Assembly: GCF_003994465.1 (NCBI RefSeq)
Contig: NZ_RZNX01000006.1
Span: 148,320 to 212,319, forward strand
Source: Paenibacillus zeisoli
GTDB taxonomy: Bacteria; Bacillota; Bacilli; Paenibacillales; Paenibacillaceae
Direction: 5' to 3'
Length of the DNA stretch: 64,000 nucleotides
Shown: piece by piece, positions 23,961-32,942 of the stretch
Layout of the letters: every line of letters starts with the position of its first letter
How positions within the stretch are numbered: the first letter of the stretch is position 1
Notes under the pieces: generated by a model
Databases searched by the model: none
Seen by the model: the letters and a program-made list of their open reading frames with translations, nothing else
Told to the model about the DNA's origin: nothing
Position numbers and translations under genes: made by a program

Positions 23961-25367
23961 ATGAAAAAGACAGGAAAAACAAAAGCTTCACTACTTATGG
24001 TAGCCTGCTTATCTTTAACCATGATGCTCAGCGCTTGCGGAAGTGGTGGCGGCCCAACAGATCCTGCGGCTTCTACGAATACGAATAACAATAATAACAA
24101 CACCACTACCACGACAACCACTGCAGCAGCAGGTGCTGAACTGGATAAGGCGTTGAAAGGTGAATATAAAGGTACAAAAGTAACCATGTTCGGACCATTC
24201 GTGGACGCGGACCAGAAGAAATTTGAAAGCAGCATTAAGGATTTTGAAGACAAAACAGGGATCGATATTCAATACGAAGGCTCCAAGGAATTTGAAGCCA
24301 CCATCAACATCCGTGTTGACGGCGGAAGCGCTCCGGACATTGCCGACTTCCCGCAGCCAGGTCTTCTAAATTCGATTGCCAAGACAGGTAAAGTTGTTGA
24401 CCTGACCAACGTGCTGGATCAGGACAAGATGAAGAAGAACTACAACCAAAGCTGGCTAGATATGTCCATGATGGACGGCAAAGACGGCAAGATCATGGCG
24501 GGGATCTGGAACCGCAGTAACGTGAAGAGCTTAGTGTGGTATCCAAAGAAACAATTTGATGAAGCCGGATACAAAGTGCCGCAAACTTGGGATGAAATGA
24601 TGGCTTTGACTGAACAAATTGCCAAGGACGGAGATCCGGCATGGGCTATCGGTATTGAGAGTGGTGCAGCTACAGGCTGGCCTGCTACGGACTGGATCGA
24701 GAACATCATGCTGCGTACAACTACACCTGAGAACTACGATAAATGGGTAAAAGGCGAGCTTCCATTCACTTCTCCTGAGGTGAAGCATGCCGTTGACGTA
24801 ATGTCCAAAATTTGGATGAACAAAGACTACGTATACGGCGGAACGAAGTCGATTGTAACTACAGCATTCGGGGATGCTCCAAAACCAATGTTCGATAACC
24901 CTCCAAAAGCTTGGTTCAACCTGATGGGTAACTTTATTACCAGCTTCTTCCCTACAACAGCTAAAGTCGATCAAGACTACGACTGGTTCTACCTACCGCC
25001 AATCGATGAGAAATACGGCAAACCAGTACTTGTAGCGGGCGATATCTATGCAATGTTCAATGACCGTCCGGAAGTACGTGCAGTTATGCAGTTCTTCACA
25101 ACAGGTGAATCTATCAAAACTTGGGTTCAATCTGGTGGTGTAATCGCACCTATGAATGACGCTTCCCTGGACTGGTACCAATCTGAATCGGATCGCCGTA
25201 TGGCGAAGCTGGTTCAAGAGGCTTCGACACTTCGCTTTGACGGTTCTGACTTGATGCCTGGTAAAGTAGGCGCAGGTACGTTCTGGAAGGGTATGACAGA
25301 CTATGTAAGTGGTACAGCTACACTGGACGATGCACTCAAACAAATTCAGGCTGGCTGGAAAAACTAA
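23961..25367 (+). CDS. ABC transporter substrate-binding lipoprotein (sugar, MalE/family 1 type)
   Basis: 468 residues from the ATG at 23961. It begins with a lipoprotein signal peptide MKKTGKTKASLLMVACLSL ending at the lipobox LSAC. An Asn- and Thr-rich linker (residues about 38-57) joins it to a binding domain (VTMFGPFVDADQKKFESSI; GGSAPDIADFPQPG; AGDIYAMFNDRPEVRAVMQF). An in-frame TTG at 23895 would bury the signal peptide behind 22 residues and is disfavoured. It captures a di- or oligosaccharide outside the membrane and passes it to the two permeases downstream. No ATPase gene is in the locus, so a shared MsmX-type ATPase is expected, as usual in Bacillales. Confidence 0.92.
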   Translation: MKKTGKTKASLLMVACLSLTMMLSACGSGGGPTDPAASTNTNNNNNNTTTTTTTAAAGAELDKALKGEYKGTKVTMFGPFVDADQKKFESSIKDFEDKTGIDIQYEGSKEFEATINIRVDGGSAPDIADFPQPGLLNSIAKTGKVVDLTNVLDQDKMKKNYNQSWLDMSMMDGKDGKIMAGIWNRSNVKSLVWYPKKQFDEAGYKVPQTWDEMMALTEQIAKDGDPAWAIGIESGAATGWPATDWIENIMLRTTTPENYDKWVKGELPFTSPEVKHAVDVMSKIWMNKDYVYGGTKSIVTTAFGDAPKPMFDNPPKAWFNLMGNFITSFFPTTAKVDQDYDWFYLPPIDEKYGKPVLVAGDIYAMFNDRPEVRAVMQFFTTGESIKTWVQSGGVIAPMNDASLDWYQSESDRRMAKLVQEASTLRFDGSDLMPGKVGAGTFWKGMTDYVSGTATLDDALKQIQAGWKN

Positions 25368-25415
25368 CTAATCAATCTTAAGCCAGAATAGGCGGCTAGA
25401 TAGCTTAGAGCAGGA

Positions 25416-25457
25416 AGAGGGGCAGCTTGAAAGGTGATTGAACCGCCCCTCTTTTTG
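25416..25457 (+). terminator. Internal terminator between binding protein and permeases
   Basis: AGAGGGGCAG pairs imperfectly with CCGCCCCTCT, followed by TTTTTG. It would let most transcripts stop after the binding-protein gene, giving an excess of binding protein over permeases. Confidence 0.75.
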
Positions 25458-25466
25458 TTCTCTTAA

Positions 25467-25620
25467 ATGCTTACGAAGAAAGTTTTGCTCCGCAAAACTT
25501 AGTTTACGCTTACGATGAGAGTTTTGCTTCGCAAAACAAGCTCATGCTTACGAAGAAAGTTTTGCCTTGCAAAACTTAGTTTATGCTTACGATGAGAGTT
25601 TTGCTTCGCAAAACTTTGAG
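25467..25620 (+). repeat. Four tandem 38/39-base hairpin repeats (two 77-base double units)
   Basis: Units start at 25467, 25506, 25544 and 25583. Each opens with (A)(T/C)GCTTACGA and contains a hairpin of the form AGTTTTGC-NN-GCAAAAC. Units 1 and 3 share GAAGAAAG and units 2 and 4 share GATGAGAG, so a 77-base unit appears duplicated. The last repeat overlaps the ribosome site (GAGGAGG) of the first permease. No protein is encoded. Confidence 0.9.
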
Positions 25621-25631
25621 GAGGATCAATT

Positions 25632-26714
25632 ATGGATGCACAAGCCAAGCAAAGAATCAGCATGAGGGCGGTGTTGTTGTCCTTTGGCGTATTGCTCGCC
25701 AATATTGTCGTTAATGGCCTGATCTTTAAGTTTTTTCGTGACTCGACATTAAACCCGCTGCTTACTGCGGTTCTTGCGGTCCTTTGGGGTGTTCTGGGCG
25801 TTTACCTGATCTATTACACCCTGAGCTGGGCAGCCGAGCAGTATCCAGACTATGTCCGCAGAAGAATATTACCTTTTATATTTATAGGACCTGCCGTCAT
25901 TGTACTAGGCTGGTTGCTTGTACTGCCTGCGATAAGAACGCTGTACCTGAGCTTTTTTAATGCTTCGTCCGATAAATTTGTCGGCTTGGGGAACTATGTC
26001 GCTATTTTTAGTGATCATCTGATGGCGACGGCACTTCGCAACAATCTGTTGTGGGTGTTCGTGGGAACACTGGCCTGTGTAGCTTTTGGCCTTCTGATTG
26101 CTATTCTTGCAGATCGAAGCAGCTATGAGAAAATCGCGAAATCTATTATTTTCATGCCTATGGCTATTTCATTCGTGGCAGCCGGTGTCATTTGGAAGTT
26201 CGTCTATTACTACCAACCTGGTGATGAGCAGATTGGTCTGCTGAATGCATTTGTGGTCGCGCTTGGCGGTGAGCCGCAAGCATGGGCAAGTATGCTGCAA
26301 CCGTGGAATAACTTTTTCCTGATTATTATCTTGATATGGATGCAAACCGGATTTGCCATGGTCATTTTCTCCGCGGCGATCAAAGGGGTGCCTGATGACA
26401 TTCTCGAGGCCGCACGTGTCGATGGAGCTGGCGAGATCAAAATATTTTTCCGCATTATCATTCCGTTTATCTCCACAACGATTTTGACGGTCACAACGAC
26501 GATTATCGTCTTTACGCTGAAAATATTTGACGTCGTCATGGTGATGACGGGGGGTCAATACGATACAGAGGTAGTGGCAACGCAGTTCTACCGGCAGTTC
26601 TTCATGTACCGGAATTTCGGTTATGGTTCTACGCTGGCCATCGTGCTGTTGATTGCTGTCCTGCCTGTAATCTTTATTAATTTGCGTCAGTTCCGCAAGC
26701 AGGGGGGATTCTAA
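25632..26714 (+). CDS. ABC sugar transporter permease (MalF-like)
   Basis: 360 residues. Two N-terminal hydrophobic segments precede the binding-protein-dependent transport core, with about 8 membrane segments in all. The EAA loop is EAARVDGAGEIKIFFRIIIP (about residues 258-277), which contacts the ATPase. The start is 8 bases after GAGGAGG, a site formed by the end of the tandem repeat array. It directly abuts the second permease gene (stop TAA followed at once by ATG), so the two are coupled. Confidence 0.93.
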   Translation: MDAQAKQRISMRAVLLSFGVLLANIVVNGLIFKFFRDSTLNPLLTAVLAVLWGVLGVYLIYYTLSWAAEQYPDYVRRRILPFIFIGPAVIVLGWLLVLPAIRTLYLSFFNASSDKFVGLGNYVAIFSDHLMATALRNNLLWVFVGTLACVAFGLLIAILADRSSYEKIAKSIIFMPMAISFVAAGVIWKFVYYYQPGDEQIGLLNAFVVALGGEPQAWASMLQPWNNFFLIIILIWMQTGFAMVIFSAAIKGVPDDILEAARVDGAGEIKIFFRIIIPFISTTILTVTTTIIVFTLKIFDVVMVMTGGQYDTEVVATQFYRQFFMYRNFGYGSTLAIVLLIAVLPVIFINLRQFRKQGGF

Positions 26715-27809
26715 ATGGCCTTCAAGAAGAAAAGAAAAAGCGGCAAGTGGATCGTTAACATCGTACTGGGCTTCATTTGTCTAATCTGGCTGCTTCCTAC
26801 TTTGGGGCTCTTGATTTCATCCTTCCGGCCTGCTGCAGATATTCTTAGCACAGGTTGGTGGAAGGTGCTGCCCCATCAGGAGTGGAAGGCTGCCGGGGAC
26901 ACCATTAAGCTTCCCAAGGACGTGGATCTGCGCGGGCCGATTGAGGTTAACGGCAAGACTTATACCGACGACCAGCTAAAAGCGGGTGTAGAGGTAGATG
27001 GGAACCGTCTGATCTGGGAGAACCGCAGAGCCCGGGTCATTAGCATCGAGAAGCAGGGCTGGGTAACCAGCACAGATCTGACTTTGGATAACTATAACAA
27101 CGTCATTACAGGTAAGGAATATACCCTTAAGAATGCAGACGGCAGTGAAACGACAGAGAAGGGTACCGGCTTGTCCCAGGCATTCTGGAATACACTAACT
27201 ATTGCTGTACCGGCCACAGTTATTCCGGTGCTGATCGCTTCTTTTGCCGCATATGCTTTCGCTTGGCTCCGGTTCCCGGGCCGCAAGACCTTGTTCGTGA
27301 TTATCATCGCGATGCTGGTTATTCCTATACAGGTCGCCCTGATTCCTGTGCTTAAGGATTATACTTCCCTTGGCCTAAACGGAAGCTACCTCGGCATATG
27401 GCTGGCTCATACCGCCTTTGGTCTGCCGCTGGTGACGTATTTCATGTACAACTTCATCAGCCAGCTTCCGAAGGATTTGTTCGAATCCGCATTTATGGAT
27501 GGTGCGAATCATTTTACAATCTTCAGCAAGCTTATTCTGCCTTTATCTGTACCGGCGCTCGCGTCGATTGGCATCTTCCAGTTCCTGTGGGTGTGGAACG
27601 ATTATCTTGTATCGCTGATCTTTATCGGCAACCAGCCAGGTGTTCAGGTCATGTCCATGAAGATTGCGGACCTTGTAGGTTCCAGAGGCAACGACTGGCA
27701 CTTGTTAACGTCAGCAGCATTCATCTCGATGCTGATGCCGCTCGCGATCTTCTTCCTGCTGCAGAAGTATTTTGTAAGAGGCTTGATGGGTGGATCGGTT
27801 AAGGGATAA
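26715..27809 (+). CDS. ABC sugar transporter permease (MalG-like) with large extracytoplasmic insert
   Basis: 364 residues. After one membrane segment (about 13-33) comes a hydrophilic region of roughly 110 residues (about 40-150), unusual in length for MalG-type permeases of about 280 residues. The ordinary permease core with five membrane segments follows. The EAA loop reads ESAFMDGANHFTIFSKLILP. The insert probably lies outside and may help dock the binding protein or the sugar. It forms the transport pore together with the preceding permease. Confidence 0.92.
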   Translation: MAFKKKRKSGKWIVNIVLGFICLIWLLPTLGLLISSFRPAADILSTGWWKVLPHQEWKAAGDTIKLPKDVDLRGPIEVNGKTYTDDQLKAGVEVDGNRLIWENRRARVISIEKQGWVTSTDLTLDNYNNVITGKEYTLKNADGSETTEKGTGLSQAFWNTLTIAVPATVIPVLIASFAAYAFAWLRFPGRKTLFVIIIAMLVIPIQVALIPVLKDYTSLGLNGSYLGIWLAHTAFGLPLVTYFMYNFISQLPKDLFESAFMDGANHFTIFSKLILPLSVPALASIGIFQFLWVWNDYLVSLIFIGNQPGVQVMSMKIADLVGSRGNDWHLLTSAAFISMLMPLAIFFLLQKYFVRGLMGGSVKG

Positions 27810-27876
27810 TGAAGTAAGCAGATATGGATTCAGCTACAGATATCAAGGAAGGAAGACAAGGAGGCCGTACAGCTAG

Positions 27877-30222
27877 ATGAAGATGAAACCATACGAACAC
27901 CCGGAGCCTCTCTATCCTTATGCGGACTGGAGCCTGGGTGAAGATACTTATGATGATTTGAACAACCAGAGAAGTGAGAGTCTGTTCGCTACTGGTAATG
28001 GTTATATTGGAATGCGCGGAAATTTCGAGGAAGGGTTTCATGGCAGCGAAGGAACTTCGGTTACCGGGAACTATCTGAACGGTTTCTATGATTCGGAACC
28101 GATTGTATATCCTGAGGGGGCCTACGGCTATCCTTCACGCAACCAAGCGATGCTGAATGTGACCAATGCCCAGATTATCCAGCTTCGAGTAGAGGGAGAG
28201 CAGTTCCATCTTAACCGAGGCAGGGTCCTCAGTTACAAGCGTGAGCTGGATATGAAGATGGGCTATCTCCTGAGGGAGGTAGATTGGGAATCTCCGGCTG
28301 GCCATCAGGTGCGGATCCGAATCCGCAGATTGGTACCGCTTGCCCATAAGCATTTGGCGGCCGTGGATTATGAGGTTACGGCGCTTAATTTTGAAGGAAC
28401 AGTGACCTTATCTTCGGCTATGGATGGCAGGATTGCTCAGCAGGAGGCGACGGATGATCCGCGTCTGGGTGCAGGGAGTGCGCTGCCAAGCTTGATTATG
28501 GAAAGCATGGAGCATTCAGAGAAATTCGCGATCATGAAGCAGCGTACCCGGCATACGCAGTTTGCGTTAGTAACGGCGATGAGCCATGGGTTAAGCTCAA
28601 ATGCAGGCCATGAGGTAGCTGTAACTGGGAAGAAGGAAGAGGAACGCCTTACGGTGGAATATGCGGTTCCCCTGCTCAAGGGGGACAGCACTTCCCTAAC
28701 GAAGTACATCTCTTACCACACATCTAAGGACTATCCGGAAGCTGAACTCTTTGAAAGGACCGAGCAGGTTCTTGGTATGGCGGCGGCTACGGGCTTCGAG
28801 GCTCTCCTTCAGGAGCAGACCGCTTTCTTGGGAGAATTCTGGAGACATGCTGATGTAGAGATTAACGGCGATCCCGCCCTTCAGCAGGGGATTCGGTTCA
28901 ATGCGTTTCAGCTGCTGCAATCGGTAGGGCGTGATGGATTGACCAATATTGGTGCAAAGGGCTTGACTGGAGAGGGGTATGAAGGTCATTATTTCTGGGA
29001 TACGGAAATGTACATGCTTCCTTTCTTCACGTATACACAGCCGCAGATCAGCCGTTCATTGCTGGAATTTCGCTATTCCACACTGGACAAGGCGAGGGAG
29101 CGGGCAGCCGTAATGTCCCAGAAGGGAGCCCTCTATCCGTGGAGAACCATTGACGGGGAGGAGAACTCTTCATACTTTCCAGCCGGCACCGCCCAGGCTC
29201 ATATTAATGCAGACATTGCTTACGGGATCAAGCAGTACGTACTTGCAACGGGGGATACGGAATTCCTGGTCAGCAAAGGAGCTGAAATCCTGTTCGAGAC
29301 TTCACGTTTCTGGGTGGATCTGGGACATTTCAATCCTGCCAAAGGCGGTGCCTTCTGTATTGATGCGGTGACAGGTCCGGATGAATATACTGCGATTGTC
29401 AATAACAATGCGTATACGAATCTTATGGTTCAGGATCAGCTGAACTATGCTTATCAGACCGCGGAGCTTCTGCGAAGTGAATATCCGGATCAATTTAAAC
29501 AGCTGTGCAGCCGCATTAACCTTACGGACGAGGAAATGAAAGTCTGGTTAGAGGCAGCGAATAAAATGTTCGTTCCTTATGATGAGGAGTTGGATATTTA
29601 CGCCCAGGACGACACCTTCCTCAGTAAGCAAAAATGGGACTTCGAGAACACACCTGCGGACAAATATCCGCTGCTGCTCCATTTCCATCCGCTTGTGATC
29701 TATCGTCACCAGGTGCTGAAGCAGGCTGATCTTGTGCTTGCGATGTTCCTGCTTGGAGACAAGTTCACCTTGGAGGAGAAGGTTCGGAATTATAACTATT
29801 ACGAACCGCTAACTACGCATGACTCGTCCTTGTCGCCTTGTATTCACAGCATTGTTTCCGCCGAGATTGGAGAACTTGAGAATGCCTATTCTTACTTCGA
29901 TCGCACAGTTCGTATGGATCTGGATGATATCAACAAGAATGCGAAGGACGGCCTGCATACCGCAGCGATGGCCGGTTCATGGATGTCGATTGTGAACGGG
30001 TTTGGCGGGATGCGCCTGATTGATGGCATGCTGGTATTTAATCCGGTGCTGCCCAAGCAGTGGGAGAGCTACCGCTTCAAAATTGTTAATCAGGGCGCGC
30101 TACTGGAGATCCTCGTAGATGGGGAAGGCGTTCAGTATACGCTTCTTGAAGGGGAGTCGATCACGATCAAGCATAAGGATCGAAGCCTGACCCTAGCGTG
30201 GAATGAGCCGGTGCGAGCTTAG
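27877..30222 (+). CDS. Glycoside phosphorylase family GH65 (kojibiose/nigerose phosphorylase-like)
   Basis: 781 residues. It has an N-terminal beta-sandwich, a helical linker, an (alpha/alpha)6 catalytic barrel and a C-terminal jelly-roll piece. The catalytic acid is in VTGPDEYTAIVNNNAYTN (Glu about 503); a phosphate-site loop TTHDSSLSP lies near residue 645. The DGEENSSYFPAGTAQAHINA segment resembles kojibiose- and nigerose-type enzymes more than maltose phosphorylase, which has a HEE-type sequence there. It splits an alpha-glucobiose with phosphate into beta-glucose-1-phosphate and glucose inside the cell. The usual neighbour beta-phosphoglucomutase is missing here. Spacing from GGAGG to ATG is long (about 12). 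Confidence 0.9.
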   Translation: MKMKPYEHPEPLYPYADWSLGEDTYDDLNNQRSESLFATGNGYIGMRGNFEEGFHGSEGTSVTGNYLNGFYDSEPIVYPEGAYGYPSRNQAMLNVTNAQIIQLRVEGEQFHLNRGRVLSYKRELDMKMGYLLREVDWESPAGHQVRIRIRRLVPLAHKHLAAVDYEVTALNFEGTVTLSSAMDGRIAQQEATDDPRLGAGSALPSLIMESMEHSEKFAIMKQRTRHTQFALVTAMSHGLSSNAGHEVAVTGKKEEERLTVEYAVPLLKGDSTSLTKYISYHTSKDYPEAELFERTEQVLGMAAATGFEALLQEQTAFLGEFWRHADVEINGDPALQQGIRFNAFQLLQSVGRDGLTNIGAKGLTGEGYEGHYFWDTEMYMLPFFTYTQPQISRSLLEFRYSTLDKARERAAVMSQKGALYPWRTIDGEENSSYFPAGTAQAHINADIAYGIKQYVLATGDTEFLVSKGAEILFETSRFWVDLGHFNPAKGGAFCIDAVTGPDEYTAIVNNNAYTNLMVQDQLNYAYQTAELLRSEYPDQFKQLCSRINLTDEEMKVWLEAANKMFVPYDEELDIYAQDDTFLSKQKWDFENTPADKYPLLLHFHPLVIYRHQVLKQADLVLAMFLLGDKFTLEEKVRNYNYYEPLTTHDSSLSPCIHSIVSAEIGELENAYSYFDRTVRMDLDDINKNAKDGLHTAAMAGSWMSIVNGFGGMRLIDGMLVFNPVLPKQWESYRFKIVNQGALLEILVDGEGVQYTLLEGESITIKHKDRSLTLAWNEPVRA

Positions 30223-30277
30223 CTCGATAAGAACAGAATACACTGAGCCTACAGGGTTCGTCTTGTTAGTTAAAGTC

Positions 30278-30307
30278 CAAAGCCACTTCATAGAAGTGGC
30301 TTTTTGG
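30278..30307 (+). terminator. Terminator after the GH65 gene
   Basis: CCAAAGCCACTTC pairs with GAAGTGGCTTTTTGG around a small loop; T run included. Confidence 0.87.
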
Positions 30308-30638
30308 TTTGTGTTGGAGAGAGGGGGATGATTCATCCATCCGGAGGTCAGTAAGTGGTTATGTTAATTGGAACGCCCTATACATTACGGCTGTTCCATG
30401 CTGAGTAGCTAATCAAAAGTTTCGACCTTGATGTCACTTTTTTCAACCCTTACGGCGGTAAGAGAGAGGATATAATCAGTTCATAGCCACAGAGCAACAC
30501 CAACTTAAGAGGAACAAGCAAGCAAGCTTACTTCGTTCCTGCCGCGATGGGGGTGAATGTGTCAACCTTTATAAATAGGTTGAATGATGTTCCAGTTAAT
30601 CAGTCAAGACCAAATATATTTATAGGGGGCGCAGGAAA
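30308..30638 (+). promoter_or_regulatory. Leader and promoter region of the YtfQ-like operon
   Basis: No gene is seen. A -10 box TATAAT (30471-30476) has only a weak -35 (CTTACG), which fits activation by a regulator such as the YesN-type protein of this locus. The leader of about 155 bases contains two pairing segments: AGGAAC/GTTCCT (about 30510-30540) and a perfect inverted repeat TCAACCT-N8-AGGTTGA (30562-30583). Confidence 0.5.
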
Positions 30639-31616
30639 ATGAAGAAGAGTGCAGTGAAAATGCTAGTTTTTCTGATGATGTTCACTCTGGTTGTTACCGG
30701 CTGTGGTGAAGCTAAGGACTCTAAGGCTTCAGGTGGCTCAGATGGCAAAAAGAAAATTGTAATCGGTTTCTCGCAGACTGTCATGAATCACCCGTTCCGG
30801 ATCGCTAATGTGGATACAGCGAAGAAGGCTGCCGCAGATCTTGGAGTTGAACTCATTGTAACAGACGGACAAGGGGATGCAAGTAAGGAGATTGCTAACA
30901 TTGAAAGCTTGATTGCCCGTAAGGTTGACGCAATCATCGTAAGCAGCCTTTCCGGTAATGCGATCTACCCGGCTTACAAAGAAGCCGATCGGGCGAAGAT
31001 ACCGCTCATCATCGCTGCTTCCGGGGTTCCGGAAGATGACAAAATTCCGTATACGACTTTTGTCGCTTCGGATGAAGTATTGATGGGACAGCAGGCAGCC
31101 AAGTACATTGCGGACAAGCTAGGCAACAAAGGAAATCTGGTAATTCTGAATGGCGTTGTAGAATCCACCAATTCCCAGCTGCGTACGAAAGGATTTATGC
31201 CTGAGATCAAAAAGTATCCGGACATCAAGATTGTAGCTGAGCAGTCTGGAGAATGGTTACGTCTGCCAGCGATGCAGGTCATGACGAATATTTTGCAGGC
31301 GAACAGTAATATTGACGTAGTCTTTGCTCAAAATGACGAGATGGCTTTAGGGGCAATTGAGGCAATCAAGAAAGCTGGCCGGATGGACAAAATCAAGGTG
31401 GTCAGCATGGACTCCCAGAAAGAAGCCTTGGAGAAAATCAAGAATACGAATGAGCTGATGATGACCGTGAAGAATGAATGGAGTTTTGAGACGGCTGTGA
31501 AGCTGGCAATTGATGCGGCTAACGGCAAAGAAATTCAAAAGCGTGTCATTCTGGACTCCCCGGTTATTGATAAATCCAATGTAGATAAATATTACGATCC
31601 GAAATCAACGTTCTAA
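30639..31616 (+). CDS. ABC substrate-binding lipoprotein, RbsB/YtfQ-type (Peripla_BP_4)
   Basis: 325 residues with a lipoprotein signal ending VVTGC. Mature protein: IVIGFSQTVMNHPFRIANVD, DGQGDASKEIANIESLIARK (the ribose-type hinge signature) and VVFAQNDEMALGAIEAIK. Family members bind monosaccharides such as ribose, galactose or galactofuranose. It is first in an operon with an M24 enzyme, two permeases and a double ATPase. The ligand is not clear; the M24 enzyme suggests that it may not be a plain sugar. Confidence 0.93.
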   Translation: MKKSAVKMLVFLMMFTLVVTGCGEAKDSKASGGSDGKKKIVIGFSQTVMNHPFRIANVDTAKKAAADLGVELIVTDGQGDASKEIANIESLIARKVDAIIVSSLSGNAIYPAYKEADRAKIPLIIAASGVPEDDKIPYTTFVASDEVLMGQQAAKYIADKLGNKGNLVILNGVVESTNSQLRTKGFMPEIKKYPDIKIVAEQSGEWLRLPAMQVMTNILQANSNIDVVFAQNDEMALGAIEAIKKAGRMDKIKVVSMDSQKEALEKIKNTNELMMTVKNEWSFETAVKLAIDAANGKEIQKRVILDSPVIDKSNVDKYYDPKSTF

Positions 31617-31671
31617 GGACTAACCTGACACAGATTCATACAACCAAAATTTGAACTTAGGAGGAATTACA

Positions 31672-32838
31672 ATGGGTTTCGAGGATGCTATGCAAGAGAT
31701 ACAGGTGGCTGAATATCAAGAGCGTGTGAAAAAGGCAAGAATCAAGATGGAAGCTGAAGGGCTCGATGGATTGCTCGTATATTCCGACTCTTATCGGATG
31801 AGTAACGTTCGCTGGTTGGCTAACTACCGGGCATTTGATGGGGTATTCCCTTATCCAGCTATGGTGTTCATTCCACTCGATGGTGAGCCGACTTTGTTCG
31901 CTGAAGGAAGTCTGGTCTCCTACGCTCAGGATGAGACTTGGTTCTCAGATGTAAGAGGAATCCGTCAAGAACTCGGCAATGTACTGAAGGACTTCCAGAA
32001 GGGCAAGCCTTCTGCAAAGATCGGCCTCAGCGGTTCGAAATACTGCGCACTTGAGTTCTATGAGATCATCAAGGACAGTTTGAATCCGAAATCTGTACTT
32101 CAGAAGACCAACATTATCGAATACCTGAAATCGATCAAGAGTGAAACTGAAATCCGCAACATGAAGGTGGCAGGCCGCCTTGCAGATATGGGGATTGAGA
32201 AAATTCATGAGCTGCTGGCAACCGAGAAACTGACGGAGAGAGAAGTTACCCGTCAAGCGATGGCACACATGTTTGCGAGCGGCGCAGACACCGTATCTTT
32301 TGACATGATGGTTCAATCGGGCCCTAACTCCGGTGACTTCTTCCTGGCACGTCCGCGTGACCGTCAAATTGTAAAAGGCGATACCATCCTGATCGATATC
32401 GGCTGCAGATACAATGGCTATTCTTCTGACATGGCCCGCGGTGTGGCATACGGTAAAGTTGACCCTGAGAAACAACGTCTGCTTGATACTTGTCTGGAAG
32501 CTTGGAGAGCGGGGATGTCTGCACTAAGACCGGGTATGACCGGGGCTGAAGCGGATGTGGCTGCTAACGAAGTGCTCAAACGTGAAGGTTATCCGCATAT
32601 GGCCGGAGAAGGCCGCGGCTGTGCTCACTCTACAGGTATGGATCCGGAGGAGGAAATTCCAGTAGTAGGTCCAGACAGCCAGGACGTTCTGGTTGAGAAT
32701 CAGACCATTGCCTTCGAAATCACCTTGTTGATTCCTGGATATGCTGGAACCCGTGTAGAAGATACAGTAGTTATCCGCAAGGACGGACCGGAGTCGCTTA
32801 CGAACCATCCTTATGTATGTAACTGGTACCAAGATTAA
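31672..32838 (+). CDS. M24 family metallohydrolase (Xaa-Pro dipeptidase/creatinase-like)
   Basis: 388 residues, ATG 7 bases after TAGGAGG. The N-terminal creatinase domain (to about 160) precedes the pita-bread catalytic domain. The metal ligands are all visible: Asp in LIDIGC, Asp in SSDMARG, His in GCAHSTGMDPEEEIP, Glu in AFEITLLIPGYAG and Glu in VEDTVVI. The family splits X-Pro peptides, or in sister groups creatine or ectoine-type amides. It lies between the binding protein and the permease, which is unusual for a sugar operon, and it probably acts on the imported compound. Confidence 0.88.
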   Translation: MGFEDAMQEIQVAEYQERVKKARIKMEAEGLDGLLVYSDSYRMSNVRWLANYRAFDGVFPYPAMVFIPLDGEPTLFAEGSLVSYAQDETWFSDVRGIRQELGNVLKDFQKGKPSAKIGLSGSKYCALEFYEIIKDSLNPKSVLQKTNIIEYLKSIKSETEIRNMKVAGRLADMGIEKIHELLATEKLTEREVTRQAMAHMFASGADTVSFDMMVQSGPNSGDFFLARPRDRQIVKGDTILIDIGCRYNGYSSDMARGVAYGKVDPEKQRLLDTCLEAWRAGMSALRPGMTGAEADVAANEVLKREGYPHMAGEGRGCAHSTGMDPEEEIPVVGPDSQDVLVENQTIAFEITLLIPGYAGTRVEDTVVIRKDGPESLTNHPYVCNWYQD

Positions 32839-32876
32839 TCTTGTAATAAATTAGAACGCTCAATTTTGAAGCTGCT

Positions 32877-32909
32877 ATGGCTTTGCAACACTTGCTGATG
32901 CAAAGCCAT
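32877..32909 (+). repeat. Intergenic hairpin between the M24 gene and the permease gene
   Basis: ATGGCTTTGCA and TGCAAAGCCAT form a perfect 11-base stem with an 11-base loop. There is no T tract, so it is more likely an RNA processing or stability element than a terminator. Confidence 0.75.
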
Positions 32910-32942
32910 ATTTGTTGCATCCATAAAAGGGGACTCAGGCAG

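Noticed and set aside
25467..25620. CRISPR array
   Set aside because: Units are contiguous without unique spacers, only four copies, and no cas genes are present.
25499..25702. Minus-strand frame over the tandem hairpins (repeated SFA(R/K)QN peptide)
   Set aside because: The repetitive peptide is just the translated hairpin array; no start signal.
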